Assembly (NCBI RefSeq): GCF_003609995.1
Contig: NZ_AP018786.1
Coordinates: forward strand, 2,242,001-2,306,000
Source of the DNA: Sutterella megalosphaeroides
GTDB taxonomy: Bacteria; Pseudomonadota; Gammaproteobacteria; Burkholderiales; Burkholderiaceae_F
Length of the DNA stretch: 64,000 nucleotides
Reading direction: 5' to 3'
Shown: piece by piece, positions 26,314 to 33,070 of the stretch
How positions within the stretch are numbered: position 1 is the stretch's first letter
How the letters are laid out: each line of letters starts with the position of its first letter
Translations under genes and position numbers: made by a program
The notes under the pieces: generated by a model
What the model saw: only the letters and a program-made list of their open reading frames with translations
Databases searched by the model: none
What the model was told of the DNA's origin: nothing

Positions 26314-26739
26314 ATGTTCTATGGTCTAAAAACCGAAGTTGTCGACGGGAAGGTCATGTGCACCTGCCGAGACATCCCCGAGTGCGTCTACGACGCTCCT
26401 ACCGTCGAAGAGGGCGAAAAGTTTGCCGCCCAGGCCTTTCCGGCCGCTCTGGAGCTTTTCTACCGCCGCAAGCGGGCGATCATCCCTCTTCCGTCTCCTC
26501 TTCAGGAGGGAGAGATTCCGATTCGTGTTCCTACGCGCGTGCAGGGAAAGATCCTGCTGTGGAACTACATGATCGAAAACCGCTATCGGCTCTCCGACCT
26601 GTCGCGGCTCCTCAACATCTCGGCCACACAGGTGCAGCGTTTCGTCGATCTGTCGAAGGACGGCGCCAGCATGGAGGCCATCGACGACGCCCTCGACGTC
26701 CTGGGGGCGCATTTCACGTTGACCCTTCAAAAGCGCTGA
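26314..26739 (+). CDS. HicB-like antitoxin/regulator with C-terminal helix-turn-helix, no HicA partner seen
   Basis: A 141-residue protein matching the E. coli HicB layout. The N-terminal partial RNase-H-like domain (residues 1-65) has VVDGKVMCTCRDIPECVYDAPTVEEG and ends at IIPLPSPLQEGEI. The C-terminal DNA-binding domain (80-140) has LLWNYMIENRYRLSDLSRLLNISATQVQRFVDL. HicB normally inhibits the HicA mRNA interferase encoded beside it and represses the operon. No HicA-like frame is found on either side; the upstream divergent gene is a hydrophobic peptide instead. GAGGAG lies 9 bases before the ATG. Either an orphan regulator, or antitoxin of an unusual partner. Confidence 0.85.
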   Translation: MFYGLKTEVVDGKVMCTCRDIPECVYDAPTVEEGEKFAAQAFPAALELFYRRKRAIIPLPSPLQEGEIPIRVPTRVQGKILLWNYMIENRYRLSDLSRLLNISATQVQRFVDLSKDGASMEAIDDALDVLGAHFTLTLQKR

Positions 26740-26847
26740 GACCGATCGCGGCCCTACCCGGGACACCTCGGGGATTGCCCTGGTTGCGTCAGGTGAGGTG
26801 GACCGACACCCCGCACCTGATGCGCGAAGCGACGTAGAATAGACGAC

Positions 26848-27084
26848 ATGAAAACCGCCACAGTTTCAAAGTTCGAGTACTTCCGGCGCGGTCTCCTTGA
26901 CGGCCTAACCGCTCCCTTCCGGATGTTCACACCGAAGCCGACAGCACCGAAATTTGACGAGTCCCTTCTGGAAAGTTCGTATGTCGGCAATGAGGCCGAC
27001 GCCGAGAACATCCGAAGCGACTTCGAGAAAGTTTTGGGGCACGCCCGAACAGAACCCAAGTTGAGCGCCCGCAAGCCCCGTTAA
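26848..27084 (+). CDS. Small hypothetical protein, 78 aa
   Basis: Not a recognised domain. Begins MKTATVSKFEYFRRGLLDGLTAPFRMFTP, then a linker, then an acidic helix NEADAENIRSDFEKVLGHA. The RGLLDGLTAPFRMF segment looks like a short amphipathic or membrane-contacting helix. Layout is similar to the 68-residue protein at 23565, suggesting two members of one small-protein family in the island. The ribosome site is weak (no clear GGAG before ATG 26848). It follows the HicB-like gene by 108 bases on the same strand. Confidence 0.55.
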   Translation: MKTATVSKFEYFRRGLLDGLTAPFRMFTPKPTAPKFDESLLESSYVGNEADAENIRSDFEKVLGHARTEPKLSARKPR

Positions 27085-27116
27085 GGCGCGCCCGAGTACG
27101 CTCGGCGGGCGGTACC

Positions 27117-27404
27117 TCAGCGTTCGAGCTTCGCTTCAATCTTTGCGAGATCGACGTCGACGCTCGCCCAGGTGACGCCTGCGAATTCGGGCCTCGCCGC
27201 GAGCTCCGACGGGTCGGAGGGCTGCTGGACGGGAAGTCCCTCTTCCAACATGCCTTCGATCCAAAGTTCGACGGATGCCTTCGCCTTTGTGACGGCATCG
27301 TCAAGGTCGTCCCCCTGCGAGTAGCAGCCGGGAAGATCCGGAACGATCACACCGTAGTCGGGGTTCTCTTCCGTTCCCGGGGCAATCGCAATTCGATATT
27401 TCAT
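27117..27404 (-). CDS. HicB-family antitoxin, short form, no HicA partner seen
   Basis: A 95-residue protein. MKYRIAIAPGTEENPDYGVIVPDLPGCYSQGDDLDDAV is the classic HicB N-terminus, followed by KASVELWIEGMLEEGLPVQQPSD. There is no added DNA-binding domain beyond the short tail, which is normal for this group. GGAAAAATCA precedes the ATG. A HicA of about 60 residues should lie just upstream or downstream; neither the 380 bases before nor the gene after encodes one. Probably an orphan antitoxin left after loss of its toxin, or one acting against a toxin elsewhere. Confidence 0.85.
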   Translation of the reverse strand: MKYRIAIAPGTEENPDYGVIVPDLPGCYSQGDDLDDAVTKAKASVELWIEGMLEEGLPVQQPSDPSELAARPEFAGVTWASVDVDLAKIEAKLER

Positions 27405-27788
27405 TGATTTTTCCTTTTTTCGCGGGCATTCCGCGGTGTGGTGCTCGAAAAGGGTTCAGATCATTCTATTCGCCGACCGCAAGACCGTTGCGGGTCGGGC
27501 CTCCGCCGTACCGTTGTACGTTCCGTCGCGTATACCGCGCCCCATCCCGAACCTCGAAATCCGACCGATCGCGGGGTATCCAAACCCGTCCACCTACAAC
27601 TATTTACCTAATCGATAACCCGTCCGACATGGGAAATTTGCAGGATAACTACCTATGGTTCGTTGAGTTTGCGTGAAATATCATGGGCGGATGTTTGCCG
27701 CAGGACCAAATACGGCAACGTCAATCCTCCGGAGGATCAGGTCGACTGAGGAGAAGACCGGCCGGAGGGGCATTTCAAGCTAATCCAC
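27405..27788. other. Upstream region of the C69 dipeptidase gene
   Basis: About 385 bases without a supported gene. The last 60 bases fold: CCTCCGG near 27728 can pair with CCGGAGG near 27761. No consensus ribosome site is found within 12 bases of the dipeptidase ATG, so translation may depend on this leader. No HicA-like frame is present. Confidence 0.45.
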
Positions 27789-29639
27789 ATGACCAAGACT
27801 TTTCAGTTCAGCGCGCTCACTCTGAGCCTTCTCGCCGGCCTCGCCGCCTTCAACGCCAACGCCTGCTCGACGGTGATCGTCGGCAAGGACGTGAGCCAGA
27901 CGGGCACGATCATCGTCGGCCACAACGAAGACAACGGCGGTCGCATTCTCACGGCCCAATATTGGGTTCCCGCCGCGGACCACAAGAAGGGCGAAACGAT
28001 CAAGTTCGAACCCGCCGCGGCCGAAATCCCGCAGGTCGAACACACCTACGCCTTCTACTGGTCGCAGACCTACGACCCGGCGGGCGCCTCGTTCTCGGAC
28101 GGCTTCGTCAATGAAAACGGCGTCACGATCGTCTCGAACGCCTGCACGGGCATCTACGAAGAAAACGTTCAGCCCGTCAAGGACGGCGGCATCGGCTACG
28201 GCATCCGCCGTCTGATGGCCGAACGTGCGGCGAGCGCCCGCAACGCCGTCGACATCGCCATCGACCTTCTCGGCAAGTACGGCTACTTCTCGGAAGGCCG
28301 CACCTACACGATCGCCGACGCGAACGAAGCCTGGCAGCTCGCCATCCATCAGGGGAACACCTGGGTTGCCCGTCGCGTGAAGGACAACGAAGTCGTCTAC
28401 ATTCCGAACAATTTCATGATGGACAAGGTCGACGCCACGGACACGGAAAACGTCATCGTCGCTCCGGGCATGATCGAACGCGCCATCGAACAGGGTCGCT
28501 ACAAGCCCGCCAAGAAGGGGGTCTACAACGACTTCAACTTCCGCACGGCCGTCGCTCCCGCGGAACGCCGTTCGGCCGACTACAACCAGTCGCGCAACAC
28601 GCTCGCCTGGGAAAAGATCCTCGGCGTGAAGATCACCGATCCCGAACAGTTCCCCTACAGCGCCACGCCCTCGAAGAAGTTCGGCGTTGAAGACGTGAAG
28701 GACCTCCTGCGCACGCACGAATCCGTCATCGGCGACGATCCGGGCTGGTACCACCACCGCAGTCTCGGCATCTGCCGCGCCACGACGCACGAATCCGCCG
28801 TCTTCGTCATGAACAAGAACCCGCTTCTGACGCAGGCCTGGCGCGCCCATGCGCGTCCGTGCGAAACGCCGTACGTGCCGCTCTACCCGCTCGCCGGCCC
28901 CGCCGAAGGCGCCGCCTTCCTCGATTGGCAGAACGCCACGGCCGAGCAGTTCAAGGGGACGCCTGAACACTTCTCCTACGACGCCGACTGGCCCGTGTGG
29001 TCCTTCGTGACGCACGCCAACGCGGTCGACTACCTGCGTGACGAATTCAAGGACAGTCAGGAAGCCGTCCGCGAACTCGAAGCCAAGCAGGCTGCCGAAC
29101 GTCCTGCGGTCGAAGCGCGCGCCGCGGCCCTCTTTGCGATTTCGCCCGAAAAGGCCCGTGCGTATCTGCACGACTACAACGTCGCGGTCTTTGACGAAGC
29201 CCGCGCCGCCATGGCCGAAGAAACGGCCGAATTGATGCCGCACAAGATGAACGTGCTCGCCGACACGATCGACCCGAAGTCGGAAAAGACGGTTGACATC
29301 GTTCTTTACTCCGACAAGGATCTCGACGCGACGAAGATCGACCTGAAGCGCACCTACGCGGGCGTGGGTCGTGCCTCGGTCGGCAACACGGGCGTGATCT
29401 CGCAGCTCGCTCAGCCCGTCAAGCACGAAGCGCGCGACGTGGACGGCGACGGGAAGACGGACCTCGTCCTTTCGTTCAAGATGAAGCCTCTGACGCTCAA
29501 TATGCTCGCGGGTGCCAACTACGACCTGTGGCTCTACACGTACTCGGGCGACGAACGCATCGCCGCGATGGACGACGTGCTCGTTCGGGGCGAAGCCTAC
29601 AAGGGCGCCCAGGAACGCAAGGAAAACGCCGACGTCTGA
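27789..29639 (+). CDS. Secreted C69-family dipeptidase
   Basis: A 616-residue exported peptidase of the PepD/C69 family (N-terminal nucleophile hydrolases). Residues 1-25 are a signal peptide ending NANA; cleavage exposes Cys26 (CSTVIVGKDVSQTG), the catalytic nucleophile that must be N-terminal in this family. The next strands carry GHNEDNGGR and FSDGFVNENGVTIVSNACTG. The middle holds NQSRNTLAWEKILGVKI, and the C-terminal 140 residues form a beta-rich extra domain (DIVLYSDKDLD...VDGDGKTDLVLSF). Likely cleaves dipeptides in the periplasm for amino-acid nutrition. A terminator and a LysR gene follow. The substrate range is not deducible. Confidence 0.9.
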   Translation: MTKTFQFSALTLSLLAGLAAFNANACSTVIVGKDVSQTGTIIVGHNEDNGGRILTAQYWVPAADHKKGETIKFEPAAAEIPQVEHTYAFYWSQTYDPAGASFSDGFVNENGVTIVSNACTGIYEENVQPVKDGGIGYGIRRLMAERAASARNAVDIAIDLLGKYGYFSEGRTYTIADANEAWQLAIHQGNTWVARRVKDNEVVYIPNNFMMDKVDATDTENVIVAPGMIERAIEQGRYKPAKKGVYNDFNFRTAVAPAERRSADYNQSRNTLAWEKILGVKITDPEQFPYSATPSKKFGVEDVKDLLRTHESVIGDDPGWYHHRSLGICRATTHESAVFVMNKNPLLTQAWRAHARPCETPYVPLYPLAGPAEGAAFLDWQNATAEQFKGTPEHFSYDADWPVWSFVTHANAVDYLRDEFKDSQEAVRELEAKQAAERPAVEARAAALFAISPEKARAYLHDYNVAVFDEARAAMAEETAELMPHKMNVLADTIDPKSEKTVDIVLYSDKDLDATKIDLKRTYAGVGRASVGNTGVISQLAQPVKHEARDVDGDGKTDLVLSFKMKPLTLNMLAGANYDLWLYTYSGDERIAAMDDVLVRGEAYKGAQERKENADV

Positions 29640-29738
29640 GTCGCGTTGACCGACAAAACCCGACGCGATCACCGGCTGCGATCGCGTCGTTCGGGAAGGA
29701 GTTGAGAGCGTACGGCGCTCTTTGACACCTTCCCGTGC

Positions 29739-29773
29739 GCGGAGAGGTCCGACGGGATCTCTCCGCTTTTTTT
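29739..29773 (+). terminator. Terminator after the dipeptidase gene
   Basis: Stem GCGGAGAG / CTCTCCGC, 12-base loop, followed by seven T. Confidence 0.9.
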
Positions 29774-29911
29774 GCGTGCGCTCGAGGTCGAAGCGGCTTT
29801 CTTGTGATGCGGGTTTCCGAGTCGCTATCATGACCGCGCGCATCCCCGGGGCCGTCCCGGGGCTTTCGACTCCTTTTTTGCCTTTCACACCTCCTTCACG
29901 AGGACGAGCTC

Positions 29912-30868
29912 ATGCACGCCGCGACGACTTCGACCGACAGTCTGCTTCGACTTTCGCTCAACGACCTTCTCTTTCTCGAAGCGCTCGTGCGGCTCGAATC
30001 GCTCAAAGATGCGGCCGACGAATTCGGTCTTACGCGCGCGAGTGCGAGTCGGACGCTTGCGCGGCTGCGCGCCGCCGCGGGCGAACCCCTCTTCGTGCGC
30101 TCGAACCCCAACCTCGTGCCGACGCCCGAAGCGAGGCGCCTTGCAACCGCCGTACGCCGCCTGCGGCTCGTGGCCCGCGAGTTGTCGCCGCCCGGAGCGC
30201 CCGAGCCCCTCACGCTCGCGCGGCACTTCACGATCGGGGCGGGCGAAAACGCAACGTACGCTTTCTGCCTTCCCGTGATCGAACGACTGAACACCATCGC
30301 GCCCCGCGTCTCGGTTTCGATCGAGCACTTCGAGCCCGAGCGGCTTTTCGAACTCCTTCAAAGCGGAAAGCTCGACATCGCCTTTTATCCGCAGGAGGTG
30401 CTGCCGCCGCACTTCGAGTCCGCGGTCCTTTCGTCGAACAACATCGTCGCGATGGTGCGGCGCGAGCACCCGTTGCTCGCTCTTGCGCGCGAGCGAGAGC
30501 TGACGCTCGGGGACCTGGCGGCCTACCCGAAGATCCGCGTTTCTTCGGCGGTCGCGCGCCCCTTCGACGAAGACGACGAGTCCGACTTTGCGCCGTTCTA
30601 TCACGCCTGCTGCGCATCCGACGTGCCGAGCGTTCCGTACTTTCTCTCGGCCCTGGAACTCCTCTCGCGCTCGGATGCGCTCCTATCGGTTGCGGCGCGC
30701 ACGGCCGAGGCGGCGCTGCGACGCTTTTCGGACTGCGCAATCCTTCCGATTCCTCCGCTTGGGCGCCGGGACTACAAGGTGCGCGCGATCTGGCACCGGC
30801 GGCTTTCGCGTGACCCGGAATTCCTCTGGTTCAAGGGGGTGATGGCGGGCGTTCTGAAGGGGGATTGA
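29912..30868 (+). CDS. LysR-family transcriptional regulator
   Basis: A 318-residue regulator. The N-terminal helix-turn-helix is LSLNDLLFLEALVRLESLKDAADEFGLTRASASRTLARLR (residues 14-53), followed by the linker helix. The effector-binding domain starts near residue 100 (HFTIGAGENATYAF). It resembles the NodD/NahR-LinR branch, which typically detects aromatic compounds, with HFEPERLFELLQSGKLDIAFYP as the periplasmic-protein-like hinge. Target genes are unknown: the upstream dipeptidase is separated by a terminator, and the downstream gene is convergent. A weak ribosome site (CGAGGACGAG) precedes the ATG. Confidence 0.9.
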   Translation: MHAATTSTDSLLRLSLNDLLFLEALVRLESLKDAADEFGLTRASASRTLARLRAAAGEPLFVRSNPNLVPTPEARRLATAVRRLRLVARELSPPGAPEPLTLARHFTIGAGENATYAFCLPVIERLNTIAPRVSVSIEHFEPERLFELLQSGKLDIAFYPQEVLPPHFESAVLSSNNIVAMVRREHPLLALARERELTLGDLAAYPKIRVSSAVARPFDEDDESDFAPFYHACCASDVPSVPYFLSALELLSRSDALLSVAARTAEAALRRFSDCAILPIPPLGRRDYKVRAIWHRRLSRDPEFLWFKGVMAGVLKGD

Positions 30869-30920
30869 CGGGCGATCGACGCAGAAGCGCGGAGCGCGGG
30901 AAGGAGACGCAGCAAAACTG

Positions 30921-30958
30921 AAAAAGCCCCGGCACCCGAACGGGCACTGGGGCTTTTC
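30921..30958. terminator. Bidirectional terminator between LysR and NarX-like genes
   Basis: Stem AAAAGCCCC / GGGGCTTTT with an 18-base loop, A-rich on the left and T-rich on the right, so it can serve both converging transcripts. Confidence 0.85.
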
Positions 30959-31019
30959 TGAAGACGCGAGCGTCAGGCGGCAAGCGTCAGGCGTCAGGAG
31001 GGACCGAGGTCCCGAACCG

Positions 31020-32981
31020 TCACGCTTCTTCGTGTCGGGCCGACGCCGGCAAAAAGAGCGTCACGCGGGTGCCGCCGATGGGGCTCGCCTTTTCCACCTT
31101 GACGGTGGCGCCGATGCGGGAGGCGCGCTCCTTCATGATCGCCAAGCCCACGTGCTGGCCCTTGCGCTTTTGAACGAGCTCGTCGTCGATCCCGACGCCG
31201 TCGTCCGTGATGCTCACCGTCAGGTCGTCGCCGTTTTCGATTCGGACGTCGACCGTTTCGGCCTGAGCGTGCTTGCGCACGTTGGAGAGCGCCTCCTGGA
31301 TGATGAAAATCGCCTGGAGCTTCTGCCGCTCGGTGAGCTCCGCCCCCTGGCCGTTGACGGAAAGGCGCGCCGACACGTGCGACTGCCCTTCGAAGCGTTC
31401 GATCACCGTGCGCACCCCCTCGACGAAGCCCTCCTTGTGGATGCGTTCGCGGAAGTTGAGGAGCAGCTCGCGCACGTCCTCGTAGCACTCCTGAACGCCC
31501 GTGCGGATGGCGTTCAGGGATTCGTCGCGGAGCTGATCGTCCTTTTTCGCGATCGCGTCGTCGAGGAACTGCACCTGAAGGTTGAGGAAGCTCAAGGCCT
31601 GCGCGATCGAGTCGTGGAGCCCCTGCGCGAGGAGCTGACGCTCCTGCACGACCGCGAACTGACGGTCGCGCTCGATCAAGCGGCGGTTCGCAATCGCCAC
31701 ACCCAGGTGCGTCGCGAGGCTTTCGAGCAACTGTACGAGCTGGCTCGCGAGTTCCGGTTCGTTCCGGAAGAGGAGCGTATAAATGCCGACGTCGCTCGTG
31801 CTGCTTCGGACCTGGAAGCAGTAGGCCGTGCGGAACCCCTGCTCGGCGAGACGCTGCCAGTGTTCGTCCTCGGACGCCTGAAGGCGCAGGCGGATCGGGT
31901 AGTTTTTCTCCAGCACCTCGTCGATCGTCGAGTCGGAGTAATTCAACTCGGCGTACTTCTGAAGGTACTCGGGCGAGACGCCGTAGGAGCTCGCCAAGTG
32001 CACGCGGTCGCTTCGCACGTCGATGAGGTTCACGAGGCACGCGTCCGCTTCGGTGTAGCGGATGATGCGCTCGACGAAACCGTCGGTGAGTTCTTCCAAG
32101 GGGCGCTGCTGCGAGAAGAAGGACGTGATCTCGTAGAGCTGCGCGAGGTGGCGGTTCTTTTCTTCGACCGTGACGGTCTTTTCCGCGACCTTCTGCTCGA
32201 GATTCGTGTAGAGGTCTTCGAGGCGGTCGGCCATGTGATTGAACCCGCGCGCGATGCGCCCGATTTCGTCTTCGCCTCCGACGTCGATGCGCGCTTTGAG
32301 GTTCCCGCTCGAAAGCCGCTTGATCCCGTCGCCCAGGCGTTCGACCGGTCGGATCACCCAGCGAAGCAGCAAGAACATGATCGTAAAGAGGCTCCCGATC
32401 GCAAGGACGATCAGGAGGATCTGCAAGTAGCGCAGCTGCCAGAGGTAATGCTCGCGATAGTCGTCGATTTGTGCGACGAGGAGCGAGACGTCTCTCGCGT
32501 AGCTTTCAACGAGCTGCATAGGCACGGGCCGGTGCAATTCGCGCGCATCCCGCACGACGGGCACGATCACCGTTCGCCAGGCAGTCTCCAGCTCCTCAAA
32601 CCCCTTGCGAATCTCGGGATCTTCGGGAATGGCAAGCGGCAGCCACGGGTCGCCCGCCTTCAAAAGTTCGTACTGACGGTCCGAGACGCGAAGCTCCTCC
32701 GTGAAGGCCGCATCGTCGTACGAAGGCTGTGCGACGAGCGCCGCGCGGAAGGCGTGGTAGCGCAGCTCGCCCGTCGCCGCTTTCGCGGCGGCGCTCGCTT
32801 CGAGTTGCCAGTTGAGCATCATCGTGTACGCAATCGACGTGACGATGAAGCTCACCCAGAGGAGCGTCAGCAAAAGCAGTCGGGCGGAGAGACTCTTGAA
32901 GTAGAGAATCCCGCGCTCGCGCAGCGTTTTGGGCGCCGCCTCGGGAGCGGCGCCGATCGGGTTCGGGTTGGTGTTCGACAT
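31020..32981 (-). CDS. NarX-like sensor histidine kinase, orphan
   Basis: A 653-residue membrane kinase of the NarX/NarQ (HPK7) class. First membrane helix at about residues 32-56, a periplasmic sensor of about 125 residues, second helix at about 185-207, then HAMP (RWVIRPVERLGDGIKRLSSGN), a coiled coil (EQKVAEKTVTVEEKNRHLAQ) and a GAF-like domain. The H-box QGLHDSIAQALSFLNLQVQ puts the phospho-acceptor at His456, and the ATPase N/G boxes follow (EALSNVRKHAQ, DDGVGIDDE). The family senses nitrate/nitrite or related signals. The NarX P-box is not recognisable in the periplasmic part, so the ligand may differ. No LuxR-type response regulator is adjacent in the window. Confidence 0.88.
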   Translation of the reverse strand: MSNTNPNPIGAAPEAAPKTLRERGILYFKSLSARLLLLTLLWVSFIVTSIAYTMMLNWQLEASAAAKAATGELRYHAFRAALVAQPSYDDAAFTEELRVSDRQYELLKAGDPWLPLAIPEDPEIRKGFEELETAWRTVIVPVVRDARELHRPVPMQLVESYARDVSLLVAQIDDYREHYLWQLRYLQILLIVLAIGSLFTIMFLLLRWVIRPVERLGDGIKRLSSGNLKARIDVGGEDEIGRIARGFNHMADRLEDLYTNLEQKVAEKTVTVEEKNRHLAQLYEITSFFSQQRPLEELTDGFVERIIRYTEADACLVNLIDVRSDRVHLASSYGVSPEYLQKYAELNYSDSTIDEVLEKNYPIRLRLQASEDEHWQRLAEQGFRTAYCFQVRSSTSDVGIYTLLFRNEPELASQLVQLLESLATHLGVAIANRRLIERDRQFAVVQERQLLAQGLHDSIAQALSFLNLQVQFLDDAIAKKDDQLRDESLNAIRTGVQECYEDVRELLLNFRERIHKEGFVEGVRTVIERFEGQSHVSARLSVNGQGAELTERQKLQAIFIIQEALSNVRKHAQAETVDVRIENGDDLTVSITDDGVGIDDELVQKRKGQHVGLAIMKERASRIGATVKVEKASPIGGTRVTLFLPASARHEEA

Positions 32982-33025
32982 GTGCGGTTTTGTGAAATCC
33001 GTTCGGGTTTTTCAGATTTTGCGAT

Positions 33026-33050
33026 GCGCCGGGACGGGCGGTCCCGGCGC
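33026..33050 (-). terminator. Hairpin after parC
   Basis: Perfect stem GCGCCGGGAC / GTCCCGGCGC with a 5-base loop, 21 bases after the parC stop. No T tract follows on the minus strand, so termination may be partial and parC may read into the kinase gene. Confidence 0.5.
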
Positions 33051-33070
33051 GTGTGTCGTTTCGGAGGCGG

